64,000 bases of DNA from Butyricimonas muris (GCF_046365375.1 NZ_JBKEIT010000001.1:558001-622000), one strand, 5' to 3'. Positions 1-8,245 are shown, numbered from the stretch's first letter. A program made the numbers and translations. The notes: generated by a model from the letters alone, not told the origin.

Positions 1-469
1 CGCAGAATTCCAAGAATTTTTCTTCCGATTCGTATTCCTTCAGGTTGATGTTTATATAGAATACCGGGAGGTCGGACGTCGACGCTTTGATGATAATGGG
101 ACGTTGTACTTCCTTGGGAAGGCTGTTCACGCTGGCGTCCACCTTTTGATTTACCTCGATGAAAGCGTAATCGAGTGAGGTGCCGTACTCGAATTTCATG
201 GTGATCAACCCGCTTCCTTCTTTCGATTCCGTCTGAATTTCCGTTAACTTGGGGATTTGCTGCAATTGGTTTCTCAAGCCCGCCGTGATGGTGTTCTCGA
301 TCTCGCTGATAGAAGCGTTATCCCACGTGTAATGAATGGTAATCTCCGGGATTTCGATATCGGGCATCAACGACACCGGTAACCGGAACGATGCCACGAT
401 TCCCAGCACGATAAAGGCTATCGTGCTCATAATGACTGCTACCGGGCGTTGTATTAGAAAGCGAACCAT
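1..469 (-). CDS. RND efflux permease, N-terminal part (cut by window edge)
   Basis: This is the inner-membrane, proton-driven permease of a tripartite efflux pump. About 156 N-terminal residues are visible and the rest lies beyond position 1. The start MVRFLIQRPVAVIMSTIAF is the classic RND opening: a short cytoplasmic tip followed by TM1 (about residues 8-28), then RLPVSLMPDIEIPEITI, which leads into the first porter subdomain. ATG at 467-469 begins 3 nt after the stop of the preceding permease gene, so the two are co-transcribed behind the adaptor gene. Two RND permeases downstream of one adaptor suggest a heteromeric pump of the MdtBC kind, or two alternative pumps sharing an adaptor. The substrate cannot be told from sequence. 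Confidence 0.93.
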   Translation of the reverse strand, partial: MVRFLIQRPVAVIMSTIAFIVLGIVASFRLPVSLMPDIEIPEITIHYTWDNASISEIENTITAGLRNQLQQIPKLTEIQTESKEGSGLITMKFEYGTSLDYAFIEVNQKVDASVNSLPKEVQRPIIIKASTSDLPVFYININLKEYESEEKFLEFC

Positions 470-472
470 ATT

Positions 473-573
473 TTAAATTTTAGATTTGATGATTTTAGAT
501 TTTAGATTTCCTTGCTCGTTCCGCCCCTCCTTTTCATTTTCAACTTTCAATTTTCCATTTTCAATTGTAAACG
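473..573 (-). repeat. Intergenic A/T-rich repeat, copy A (read as coding)
   Basis: This is a two-part repeat. On the plus strand, TTTTAGATTT-type units (475-511) are followed by a short GC-richer spacer and then CAATTTTC/CAATTGT-type units (about 534-570). The same architecture recurs at 3704-3800 and 47918-48003, always between two co-directional genes. In the gene direction each copy opens with ACAATTGA in the same reading frame as the upstream gene. Here a base difference (GAAAATGGA instead of GAAAATTGA) removes the expected TGA, so the permease reads through the whole repeat and stops 3 nt before the next start codon. Confidence 0.8.
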
Positions 574-3500
574 TCATTGGTAAATATATAATCAGTACCG
601 GGAGCGAGAATGCAAGACCACTCATGGTGCCGATTGCCATGTTTTTCCAGAAAGGATTGATCTCTCCGATGAGGAAAGGGATAAATCCCAGCAGGGTAGA
701 GGCGATGGTGAGGAATATCGGGACAATCTTGGCGTTGTACGCTTTCAGGTAAGTCTGTATCCCTTGCGGAGCCCCTTGCCTTATCTTGTTGTTATAATCG
801 TTTAGTATATAGAGTACGGCGTTTACCGACAGACCGCTCAACAGGATAAAGGCAGCGAGGCATCCTTCGTCGAATCCTACCCCGAAGAAATACCCCCCCA
901 AGAAGCAGCCAATAAAGGAAATCGGGGTGATACAGATCACGAGAAGGGCTTGACGTAACGATTCCAGTAAAATGGCGCAAATGAAGTAAATGATCCCGAT
1001 AACCAACAGGATATACAGGATGCGGGCATCGATACCCCCGATATCTTGTTGCCAGTAATTTCTCCATTCGTCCGATTCTTTTACTCGGAACCCCACGGGC
1101 ATAGTGCGGTTCATGGCTTTTATTTCTCGCTCTTTCACCTTTTGTGACAAGCGGTAAGCCCCGATAAAATCGTATTGTATCTCGACTTCGTACTCTTGGT
1201 TCCTTTTGGTAATGTTTTCGAAATCTTTCTCTTCCGTGATGGTGCCTATATCTTGTAGGCGATACACCGATTTGTCCCCTCGCAACGGTTGGTTACGCAC
1301 GTCCCACACGCTCGCTTCCACTTTTTTGTCCGGTCGGATATCAATGTTCGAATATTCCCCATTGATATACGCTCGCGTGGAGGACGAACCGGAGTAAGTT
1401 AATTGGTTCAAGTTACCCAGAAGATTAGAGATGTTGGCGTTGTTGCGGGCGAGTTTTTCTTTATCCACTTCCACGGCAAACGCTTTTGCTTTTGCCGAGC
1501 GGTCGCTGCCGATATATAGTTTCTTCACCCGAATATTATTTTCCAGTCTTTTTTTTAGTTGTTGGGCGTATTGCAATACTTTGCGGTAATTATACCCGAT
1601 TACTTTCAGGCGTTCGCTCCGGATATCTTCTGACGTTTTGTTCGAGAATCCTTTGCCTACGCCGTTCACTTCCGAGTCCCCGTTTCCGATCGTGTTGGCA
1701 AAGCGTATCAATTCGTTCTTCACTTGTTCCGGCGAACCGTCTTTCTCGTGTTCCGGTTTGAACGTGATGACCATCTCAGCTTTGTTTGCCGATGACACGT
1801 CCGAGGTAAACGCGGCGATGGATTCAAAGCCGGACAAGAAGTTTTCCAGTTTCCCGAAAGCCTCGTTCATCTGTTTGAGCGTGGCACCGTGGGGCATCGT
1901 CATGTCGAGCGTGAGTCGTGTCTTGCGGTTTTCCATTTCTTTCCGGCTTCGTGTCCACGCGTCACCCCCGCCTTCCATGAACAAGCGGAGAGAACCGCCC
2001 AGGATTTTGTCCGTGTAAGGTTTGATCGTCAAGTAAGTTTCGCTACCGAAAACAGTATTGTACGTGTTGCTATACCATTTTTCCCGGTCTACACTCGATG
2101 GCAACAGGAACACGGGGAGCCCGAATCCTAGCACGGCGAGTATCACCGCCGCTTTCCTGTATCTCCGCGTGAAGCGGCTGAAACGGCTGTATCTTCGGTT
2201 GAACCGGACGATGCGTTTTAGGCGGCGGATGCGTTGTTGTTGATTTTTTTGTTTTAACGGTATTTTTTCCATCAGCGCGGGGACGAAAAAGAGTGCCACG
2301 GCAAGCGATACCCCCAAATTAATAATAATCACGGCAGAAAAGTCCCACATGCTTCTCATGATTGAACTGTCCATGTTAAAAATCACGCTCAACGCTCCCA
2401 CGGTGGTCAGCGTGGCGGCAAGCACGGCAAGGAATGCTTTTCGGTTCCTGTGGTGACGGTAATGGTCGGTCATCACGATCACGCTGTCAATGACGATACC
2501 GAATGAAACCGTGATTCCTGCCAACGTGTACAGGTGGATTTCTATTTTGAAAAAATAGTAAAACACGAGAGCGATTAGTAAGTTTGCCGCCAGACAGATC
2601 GTGATAATTCCAAGGTAACGGAAATCTCTGCTCACGAGGTACACGAAGAGCAGTAATATCAGAATCGTGAATCCTGTCCGGTACAGAATCTGAGCCAATT
2701 CGTCCTTGATCTCCGTGCTGTTGTCCCGGATAAGTTGCACGGAATAGTTTGCCGGGAAACTTTCGGCGAGCCGTTTCATTTCATCTTTGATTCTTCCGGC
2801 GAGTTCTATCATGTTCGTGTTCTTTTCCGCATATACGTTCAAGTTGATCCGGTTCAGCCCGTTGATTCTATAATACGCTGAAGGGTCCCTTTCCCGGTAA
2901 TCCAGACTCACGATATTTTTCAGGTAGATGATTTTCCCGTTGATCACTTTTATCGGGAGATTCATGATATCGGTTTTATCCTCATCCGAGTTTCCCTTGA
3001 ACACTAGGTAAGAGTATTTCTTTTCCGGCGTGATTTCGGTCAATACTTTCCCGGCATCATTCCTGTAATAGTAGCGGGAAATAGCACTCGATATATCTGA
3101 TGCGGTAATTCCAATGTCTGCGAATAATTCCCGGTCATAATGCATCACCCATTCGAACGGGACAGCCCCCGTTACGCTCATGCTCTCCACGCCCGGCATG
3201 GTCGAGATGACGGGGGAGATATGATCTTCTGCGAAAGTGGCGATTTCCTTCGAGTTACCCGGTCCCGTGAGCACGTAATTCATCAACAAACGTCGTTCCG
3301 ATTCTGTTGCTTTCCCGTCATGAAATTCTCCGCCGCCGACAGCACTCACTGAAACACCCTCCGGCAGTCCCGGTGCTACCGACCGGATGATGGAGGACAC
3401 GTATAATTTGACTGCATCTATATTTTCTTTTTCATCGATTGTCAGTTCAATCGTTCCGAATCCGTTACCCGTGGAAGAATGCAGCTCTTTCAGTCCCCGG

Positions 3501-3703
3501 ATGCGTGCCAGTGCACCCTCCAGTTTCGTGGTTACCTCCGTTTCCAGCAATTCCGGGTTGGCATTGCTCCACGAGAACGACACGTTCAGCTTGTTCGACC
3601 GGGACGACGGTTCCAGTTGCAGCGATAGCCTCGGGATCAAGCTGATTCCCAGTAGCATCATTACCACGAACAGGGTATTTATCGAAAAAGCTGACAAACG
3701 CAT
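473..3703 (-). CDS. RND efflux permease with repeat-derived C-terminal tail
   Basis: Full-length RND-superfamily permease of 1076 aa, the usual size. It has TM1 at about 10-28, periplasmic porter and docking regions, a TM2-6 block at about 340-475, a second periplasmic half, and TM8-12 at about 885-1055. TM4 reads FGIVIDSVIVMTDHY with a single Asp near residue 403; the second Asp of the AcrB-type DD pair is Ser. TM10 has GLSVNAVLYILNDY, with Asn where AcrB has its Lys, so proton relay differs from AcrB and resembles other single-Asp RND families. The last roughly 30 residues (from TIENGKLKVENEKEG) are not RND sequence: they are translated from an intergenic repeat (473-573). It starts at 3703, after the adaptor gene. 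Substrate unknown. Confidence 0.93.
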   Translation of the reverse strand: MRLSAFSINTLFVVMMLLGISLIPRLSLQLEPSSRSNKLNVSFSWSNANPELLETEVTTKLEGALARIRGLKELHSSTGNGFGTIELTIDEKENIDAVKLYVSSIIRSVAPGLPEGVSVSAVGGGEFHDGKATESERRLLMNYVLTGPGNSKEIATFAEDHISPVISTMPGVESMSVTGAVPFEWVMHYDRELFADIGITASDISSAISRYYYRNDAGKVLTEITPEKKYSYLVFKGNSDEDKTDIMNLPIKVINGKIIYLKNIVSLDYRERDPSAYYRINGLNRINLNVYAEKNTNMIELAGRIKDEMKRLAESFPANYSVQLIRDNSTEIKDELAQILYRTGFTILILLLFVYLVSRDFRYLGIITICLAANLLIALVFYYFFKIEIHLYTLAGITVSFGIVIDSVIVMTDHYRHHRNRKAFLAVLAATLTTVGALSVIFNMDSSIMRSMWDFSAVIIINLGVSLAVALFFVPALMEKIPLKQKNQQQRIRRLKRIVRFNRRYSRFSRFTRRYRKAAVILAVLGFGLPVFLLPSSVDREKWYSNTYNTVFGSETYLTIKPYTDKILGGSLRLFMEGGGDAWTRSRKEMENRKTRLTLDMTMPHGATLKQMNEAFGKLENFLSGFESIAAFTSDVSSANKAEMVITFKPEHEKDGSPEQVKNELIRFANTIGNGDSEVNGVGKGFSNKTSEDIRSERLKVIGYNYRKVLQYAQQLKKRLENNIRVKKLYIGSDRSAKAKAFAVEVDKEKLARNNANISNLLGNLNQLTYSGSSSTRAYINGEYSNIDIRPDKKVEASVWDVRNQPLRGDKSVYRLQDIGTITEEKDFENITKRNQEYEVEIQYDFIGAYRLSQKVKEREIKAMNRTMPVGFRVKESDEWRNYWQQDIGGIDARILYILLVIGIIYFICAILLESLRQALLVICITPISFIGCFLGGYFFGVGFDEGCLAAFILLSGLSVNAVLYILNDYNNKIRQGAPQGIQTYLKAYNAKIVPIFLTIASTLLGFIPFLIGEINPFWKNMAIGTMSGLAFSLPVLIIYLPMTFTIENGKLKVENEKEGRNEQGNLKSKIIKSKI

Positions 3704-3800
3704 GGATTAATTTTAGATTTAATGATTTTAGATTTTAGATTTCTCTCCGCTTGCCACCGCTTCTTTAAATTTTCAATTTTCAATTTTCAACTTTCAATTG
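3704..3800 (-). repeat. Intergenic A/T-rich repeat, copy B
   Basis: Same repeat family as copies A and C. It has TTTAGATTT units at about 3711-3741, a spacer with CTCTCCGCTTGCCACCGC, then CAATTTTCAATTTTC units running into CAATTGTCAATTGT at about 3788-3801. In the gene direction the adaptor gene ends ACA-ATT-GAC-AAT-TGA, so its last four residues (TIDN) and its stop codon come from the repeat. Function is unknown. The regular spacing suggests an inserted mobile or slipped-strand repeat in an operon junction. Confidence 0.8.
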
Positions 3801-4861
3801 TCAATTGTCACGTTGTTCATGTGCGACAACCCAAGATTATTCTCGTGAATTACCGTGTCTCCGGGTACGATACCTTCTTCCACGCTGACTTCCGAACTGT
3901 TCTCGTAACCCGTGGTGACGTATCGCCAGATGGCTTTCCCCTTTTGATAGACGAACACGACTTTCTTCCCTTGGCGGGGCAATACTGCCGACTTCGGGAC
4001 AATGATTTTATTATCTATCTGCCGTTTCACGAGAATACTCACGTTCATCCCGTCCACGAGCAAAGCTCCCCGATTCCCGGTAACGGCTTTCACTTTCACC
4101 ATTCCGTTCTCGTCAATCCGGGGATTCACTTCCGTGATTTCTCCTTTCAGCGTGTGTTCATGATTGGCGTATGGTGTGATTTCCACTTCCATACCCGCTT
4201 GGAGGTTGGATATTTCTGTTTCCAGCACGTTGAACACGACTTCCATTTTTGAATCGTCTATCAAGGTGCAGAGCGATTTATATGCCGCCGTCTGGTTATA
4301 CGGTTTAGCTTCCAAGTCTGCCACGATGCCATCGAAAGGTGCGGTTGTCCTCACGAGTGAATACTCCCGTTGCGCTTTCTTGTAGGCGTTAATGCTGTTT
4401 TGATAACCGCTTTGCAGGTATATTGCCTCCATTCTCTTGGGAGGAATCTTCACCGTGTCCTCCAATGACTTCAATCCTTCCGATATCACGGCCAGTTTCA
4501 AATCGAGATTCGCTTTTTCCATGGTAAGGCGTGCGTCTTCCAGCGTCTGTTGTGCCTTGTAATCATCCACTATGGCAAGTACGTCCCCTTTTCTCACCCG
4601 GTCGCCATTCTTCACCCTCACCTCCCTGATCATGTCCGCCACCTCGAAATTGACAGTTGCCTTCCGTGTCGCTTCCGCCTTCCCGTTACTGATCAATTCC
4701 AGATTAAACGGCGCCACTCGTGCCACTTGCACTTTCACCACGTGGTTTTCCTCCTGCTGTTCCATTTTGGCTAGTTCCTCTTCCTCTGTTTTTTTACTCT
4801 TGCCATTACAAGCAAGCAAAAGGAGAGAGGTCACGATGGGTAGTATAAACTTGTAATTCAT
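3794..4861 (-). CDS. RND efflux periplasmic adaptor lipoprotein (MFP/HlyD family)
   Basis: This protein bridges an RND permease to an outer-membrane channel. It is 355 aa. Lipobox LLLLACNGK puts the lipidated Cys at residue 18, anchoring it in a membrane facing the periplasm. After an acidic linker comes a barrel-sandwich lipoyl-like half motif (NGDRVRKGDVLAIVDDYKAQ, about 82-101), a coiled-coil hairpin (about 100-165), the second half (TTAPFDGIVADLEA, about 173-186), and a beta-barrel plus membrane-proximal domain ending near VVTIDN. It is the first gene of the operon with the two permeases downstream. No outer-membrane factor (TolC-like) gene lies in the window. The 122 bp upstream hold no convincing promoter match that I can see. 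Confidence 0.94.
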   Translation of the reverse strand: MNYKFILPIVTSLLLLACNGKSKKTEEEELAKMEQQEENHVVKVQVARVAPFNLELISNGKAEATRKATVNFEVADMIREVRVKNGDRVRKGDVLAIVDDYKAQQTLEDARLTMEKANLDLKLAVISEGLKSLEDTVKIPPKRMEAIYLQSGYQNSINAYKKAQREYSLVRTTAPFDGIVADLEAKPYNQTAAYKSLCTLIDDSKMEVVFNVLETEISNLQAGMEVEITPYANHEHTLKGEITEVNPRIDENGMVKVKAVTGNRGALLVDGMNVSILVKRQIDNKIIVPKSAVLPRQGKKVVFVYQKGKAIWRYVTTGYENSSEVSVEEGIVPGDTVIHENNLGLSHMNNVTIDN

Positions 4862-4983
4862 ATAACAAACTTTTCAATCCTTTTTACAATTCCTCAAAGG
4901 TGGGAAATAATATTTAAAAGACATGTGTGTTAAGTTGAGAGAATCCTGAGAATTAATGCAATTTTTTTCATTTGGATAGAATT

Positions 4984-5556
4984 TTATTCACATTCGGGTA
5001 TTGAATTATGTGTATTTTCAAAATATGCTTTTATTTTTTCCGACTCGTTCTTGTTTAATACAATAAAGTTTTTGCAATACCCGAGTGTCATTGAGAACAG
5101 AATTGGTTTTTCTCCACGAGAGAGTGTTAATTCTTTTTTTAAACTTACTACATGCCAATTGTATTTTGAGAAAAATTTCTTGTTAGCCCTAAATTTGCTT
5201 AATGGGGTTAGAATATAAATAGGTCTTTTAGAGTTTTTTGTGGATAAAGCTATGTCTTCATAGATGGCTGCATTACAATCATCACAAGTAGAAAGAGGTA
5301 CGTACATAAATAATGCGTCATCAAAATTATCTGCTTTCAAAATTTGTTCGAGATATTTAGATTCTTTTTGAATTTCATTTTCCGATATTAAACGGATTTT
5401 TAAATCTGCTCGTGATGTTTCGATTAATATCTCTTGGCTAATAATTACTTTGTTTAAATTTTGGACTATATGATAATGTCTCCATGTTAATAGAATTATA
5501 ACAATCGTGTATATTATGAATAAAATAATCCATAAACTATTATTCTTTATTTTCAT
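4984..5556 (-). CDS. Membrane-anchored thioredoxin-fold-like CxxC protein (NVEALA cassette 1)
   Basis: 190 aa. One N-terminal membrane segment (about residues 8-25) is followed by a coiled linker and a small domain with FMYVPLSTCDDC, a beta strand running into a CxxC (C91, C94). That is the placement of the active site in thioredoxin-like proteins. The family is not certain, because the fold call rests on the strand-CxxC-helix pattern and not on a recognised family signature. The topology puts the CxxC in the periplasm. Its ATG overlaps the 3' end of the propeller gene by 17 nt, so translation is probably coupled. A counterpart with CYTC sits at the same place in cassette 2. The strongly A/T-rich composition is unlike the efflux operon next door. 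Confidence 0.75.
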   Translation of the reverse strand: MKIKNNSLWIILFIIYTIVIILLTWRHYHIVQNLNKVIISQEILIETSRADLKIRLISENEIQKESKYLEQILKADNFDDALFMYVPLSTCDDCNAAIYEDIALSTKNSKRPIYILTPLSKFRANKKFFSKYNWHVVSLKKELTLSRGEKPILFSMTLGYCKNFIVLNKNESEKIKAYFENTHNSIPECE

Positions 5557-6709
5557 GGGCTTTCGTTTTTACTTTAAGGAGTAGAGGATTGGCATTTTCA
5601 TCGAGTTGTGGTAAATTATGTTGTTTGGAAAATGTTTTTTTCAGATGATCCGGAATTAAAGTTGATTCAACAATATAATAGAAAAAACCGTTTTGGAAAT
5701 TGACTGGAAGAATTGCTTCGTTCGTAGGAATGGTAAAACCTGTTATTCCCAAAAAGTTGTAATATTTTTCTATAACAGTAGTTGTTTTACCATAATGAAA
5801 TGCGTGTAGATAATTGTTTTCAAATTGGAATCCTAAATATAATTCGTTATTAGTAATGAAGATAGGCATTATACGGGCTATATATTCATGATTCTTGATG
5901 TTTTTATCGAAATCTACGACACTGGTATACTCTTTTTCTAGTATCTGGTCTGGGATTTGATATTTTCCGCAATCTAAGTTATAATATGGAATAATACCAT
6001 TTTCTGTTAATTCATATATGGTATAATTTAAAGAGTAATAGAAAAATATTTTTTTATCAAGTTGGACGAAATTACTATTATCTTGATAATGTCGCCAGTT
6101 CAATTCATTTTCTTTAATCTCTTTGAATCTCTTGATGATCTTATTTTCTTTTATGGAATAGTAATTAAGACGGAAATTCGAGTTTTCTGAAGACGATGAA
6201 CCAATATATATAGCCCATAAATCTTCATTTATTTTTATGAAAGATGAGCCGAACACACCGATGTATATCTCGTTGATAAATCTGCCGCCGGGAGAATATT
6301 CTACAATTTTGTGCCCATTTCGATCAAGAACGAAAAAATGTTGGTTGTCGTCTATGTAAAAATCTTCTGTTACAATATATTCCCCCGGGCCTCTTCCTTG
6401 GCTGGATATTTGAAATGCAAAGTTCCCATCTTTCTTGAATGTGATAATACGATTGTCTGATAAAAAAGTATACATACTATCTTTTGCATAGAATCGTTCT
6501 GCCCATGTTAATAAGGATTCTTCTTTTGTTTCAAGCGGAATGACTTCAATAGACGAAGTATCGAAAATTTGTCTCCAATCAATACTTTTAGATTTTGAAG
6601 GATTTAACTCTATGCTATAAAGAGTGTTTTTATCATTACTGTTTTTTTGGGGTGAGCATCCTAGTACAAGACAGTATAAAATAAATGAAAGTAAATGTAA
6701 AGTTTTCAT
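5540..6709 (-). CDS. Six-bladed beta-propeller lipoprotein (NVEALA cassette 1)
   Basis: 389 aa from the ATG at 6709. The reading frame stays open upstream, but only this start gives a lipoprotein signal (MKTLHLLSF...VLGC, lipidated Cys 18). Residues about 45-370 look like repeated propeller blades, with the hallmark SSQGRGPGEY near residue 100 and repeats such as FFVLDRNGHKIVEYSPGGRF. This is the 6-bladed propeller type that accompanies NVEALA peptides in Bacteroidales. No enzymatic motif is visible; a binding or scaffold role is inference. It lies 55 nt after the NVEALA gene, with a hairpin between them, and overlaps the CxxC gene downstream. Compositionally A/T-rich. Confidence 0.85.
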   Translation of the reverse strand: MKTLHLLSFILYCLVLGCSPQKNSNDKNTLYSIELNPSKSKSIDWRQIFDTSSIEVIPLETKEESLLTWAERFYAKDSMYTFLSDNRIITFKKDGNFAFQISSQGRGPGEYIVTEDFYIDDNQHFFVLDRNGHKIVEYSPGGRFINEIYIGVFGSSFIKINEDLWAIYIGSSSSENSNFRLNYYSIKENKIIKRFKEIKENELNWRHYQDNSNFVQLDKKIFFYYSLNYTIYELTENGIIPYYNLDCGKYQIPDQILEKEYTSVVDFDKNIKNHEYIARIMPIFITNNELYLGFQFENNYLHAFHYGKTTTVIEKYYNFLGITGFTIPTNEAILPVNFQNGFFYYIVESTLIPDHLKKTFSKQHNLPQLDENANPLLLKVKTKAHENKE

Positions 6710-6724
6710 CGTTTGTAGTTTAAT

Positions 6725-6757
6725 AACGAGAGCTATAAAATTACTATAACTCTCGTT
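6725..6757 (-). promoter_or_regulatory. Intercistronic hairpin between NVEALA1 and its propeller gene
   Basis: AACGAGAG (6725-6732) pairs perfectly with CTCTCGTT (6750-6757). The stem can extend by TATA/TATA across one mismatch, leaving a short A/T loop. The hairpin fills most of the gap between the peptide stop (6765) and the propeller start (6709). There is no long T-run after it on the minus strand, so it may be a partial terminator, a 3'-end stabiliser or a processing site that raises peptide expression over the downstream genes. Confidence 0.6.
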
Positions 6758-6764
6758 GGATTGA

Positions 6765-7001
6765 TTATTCAGAACAACCGTAATCTTTTTCGTCAGCACA
6801 GTAATATTGCCACATTCCACTTCCAATTGGTCTGCCTTTTAGTGGATATTTTTTAGTAGTACTCCCTTCTCCTAAAGCTACAGCTTCAATATTTTTTAAA
6901 GAGATAGCTGTCGTTTTTTTTCCGATATTAAGGTTTATTTCGAGGCTTGCGATAATTGCCAACGTTAAAATAGTTGCTGCAATAAGTAATTTTTTCTTCA
7001 T
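6765..7001 (-). CDS. NVEALA-family secreted peptide 1
   Basis: 78 aa from the ATG at 7001 (MKKKLLIAA). An upstream in-frame extension lacks signal character. Residues 4-25 are a hydrophobic signal or anchor. The family motif follows as NIEAVALGEGS (37-47), then a short polar C-terminal region with two Cys (C68, C76; YYCADEKDYGCSE). The NVEALA family is Bacteroidetes-specific and of unknown function. Its layout of hydrophobic leader, conserved motif and variable Cys-bearing tail looks like a processed precursor peptide, but processing is inference. It heads a three-gene unit of peptide, propeller and CxxC protein. Upstream lie a structured element and a promoter match. Confidence 0.88.
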   Translation of the reverse strand: MKKKLLIAATILTLAIIASLEINLNIGKKTTAISLKNIEAVALGEGSTTKKYPLKGRPIGSGMWQYYCADEKDYGCSE

Positions 7002-7069
7002 ATTCTTTACTGTTAAAGTTTTTCTATTCTTTTCACGCACACACTATTGTTCTCTCAAACAATTTAAAG

Positions 7070-7194
7070 ATGACGTACATCTTTTTTCCAATAAAAATAC
7101 TATCTTCGCTTCACCTCCTTACTTTTTTTAGGAGAGGGTAGGCGACAGCCGGGGACGGTTTCTCAAGGTAATTCCCGACGTCGCCTTTACTCTC
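7070..7194 (-). ncRNA. Candidate structured 5' leader element, copy 1
   Basis: A three-tier stem-loop lies about 130-195 nt upstream of the NVEALA1 start. The tiers are GAGAG (7133-7137)/CTCTC (7190-7194), AGGCGAC (7140-7146)/GTCGCCT (7180-7186) and CGGG (7150-7153)/CCCG (7174-7177), with a 20-nt loop. On the minus strand it is followed by an A-tract and ends near ACGTCATC (7070-7077). The same architecture, with different but complementary stem sequences, precedes NVEALA2 at 14518-14622. The paired base changes support an RNA structure. A promoter match just upstream (7231-7263) would place it in the 5' UTR. The rest of 7002-7591 is covered by the promoter and hairpin entries; nothing else is seen there. 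Confidence 0.6.
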
Positions 7195-7230
7195 GGTTCA
7201 TATTTTTGTTTTCTGTCTGTAACAACGTTT

Positions 7231-7263
7231 CAAATATATAGCGGAAATTCGGGAAATAATCAA
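7231..7263 (-). promoter_or_regulatory. Putative promoter for NVEALA cassette 1
   Basis: On the minus strand, TTG (7263-7261), a 22-nt spacer and TATATTTG (7238-7231) match the Bacteroidetes -33/-7 consensus, with a spacer slightly longer than usual. Transcription would start near 7224 and include the structured element. Confidence 0.45.
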
Positions 7264-7463
7264 TAACAAGTTAAGAGAATCCTCATAATTTTTCACGGGA
7301 TGGAGGATTTCTGCCCAGTTTCAGGGATGCTTAAGGTGATTTCCAGGATATAATGGACGTTTTAGATTTATTTTATAGAAATCCTGTTGATATGATTTCC
7401 CACTCATTTCCCATTCAAGTCCCACTCGTGCTCTATTTTGATAAAAAATATATAGAAAATTAC

Positions 7464-7494
7464 TTGCATTTAGAAAAAAAATGTTGTATATTTA
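7464..7494 (+). promoter_or_regulatory. Putative promoter for the DUF6266-like gene pair
   Basis: TTG (7464-7466), a 20-nt spacer and TATATTTA (7487-7494) differ from the TAnnTTTG consensus only in the last base. The start site would be close to 7501, just ahead of the nested hairpin at 7519-7565. Confidence 0.45.
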
Positions 7495-7518
7495 TATACT
7501 GTTATTTTAACGAGAAAA

Positions 7519-7565
7519 AGCCGTAACAACCTTGAATAGGGCAAAAATTTTCAAGGAAAACGGCT
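7519..7565 (+). promoter_or_regulatory. Nested perfect hairpin in the 5' leader of the DUF6266-like genes
   Basis: The outer stem is AGCCGT (7519-7524)/ACGGCT (7560-7565). The inner stem is CCTTGAA (7530-7536)/TTCAAGG (7550-7556), with a 13-nt loop and small internal loops of 5 and 3 nt. It ends 26 nt before the ATG at 7592. There is no U-tract, so it is not an intrinsic terminator. A leader structure or protein-binding site is possible. Confidence 0.5.
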
Positions 7566-7591
7566 AAATGTTTAATTAAAAAATTTAAAGA

Positions 7592-8233
7592 ATGGCAATT
7601 TTAGATGAATCTATGTTAGTGGGAGCCTCGGGAAAAATCGATGGCTACGTGGTCTACAAGGTAGGCAAAAAGACTTACGCGCGGAAATCGCCGAGAACGA
7701 TAGCGAATCCCCGCACGGGAGGACAAACGGCGCAACGGTCGAAATTACCGGGTGCGCAGACGATGCACCGGGCCGCACGGGGAAGCGTGCTGGAACAAGT
7801 TTACACGATCGTGGCACGAGAGGAAGAAAGACTTTCGGGATACCATTGGTTTTTACACGCGAACATGAACGTGTTCGGGGCAGGCGATTACGTTGACTAT
7901 CCCCGTTTAATGCTGACGGCGGGTAGTTTGCAATTACCCTTCGGGATGCGGCAGGTGGCGGCTGATGCGGGGCAGCTGGAGATGGCGTGGCAGGATAATT
8001 CGTCGACGGTGACGGCTCAATCGACCGACCGCTTGATGGTGGCTGCCATTTTCGACAACGAGCCCTATCAGCCCGTCGTGTTGGAAAACGTGCGGGGATG
8101 CCGCGCCGACGGGAAAGGGCGCGTCTATTTGCCGGAAGGCGAATGGACGGAGGCGCACTTGTATTGTTTCTTTGGGACGACGGACGGGAAACGCTATTCC
8201 CCGTGTATGTATTTTTCTATTCGTAAATCTTAA
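7592..8233 (+). CDS. DUF6266-like protein 1
   Basis: 213 aa without a signal peptide or membrane segment. The N-terminus has the layout of the Bacteroidetes DUF6266 family: a GxSGKI-type opening (GASGKIDGYVVYKVGKKTYAR, positions 12-32), then NPRTGGQTAQRSKL (about 39-52). The C-terminal half holds beta-rich sequence such as DRLMVAAIFDNEPYQPVV. Function is not known. The gene is clearly GC-richer than the NVEALA genes on either side. The next gene is a divergent paralogue beginning MAIFDPTIFQGLSGSVGN, so the two form a tandem duplication in one transcription unit that ends at the terminator at 8880-8915. Family assignment is by motif recall. Confidence 0.7.
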   Translation: MAILDESMLVGASGKIDGYVVYKVGKKTYARKSPRTIANPRTGGQTAQRSKLPGAQTMHRAARGSVLEQVYTIVAREEERLSGYHWFLHANMNVFGAGDYVDYPRLMLTAGSLQLPFGMRQVAADAGQLEMAWQDNSSTVTAQSTDRLMVAAIFDNEPYQPVVLENVRGCRADGKGRVYLPEGEWTEAHLYCFFGTTDGKRYSPCMYFSIRKS

Positions 8234-8245
8234 CGGGTGGTAGTT

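Noticed and set aside
473..3703. Heavy-metal RND (CusA type) assignment from the single TM4 Asp
   Set aside because: No metal-binding Met residues or metal-resistance neighbours were recognised; the single Asp alone is not diagnostic.
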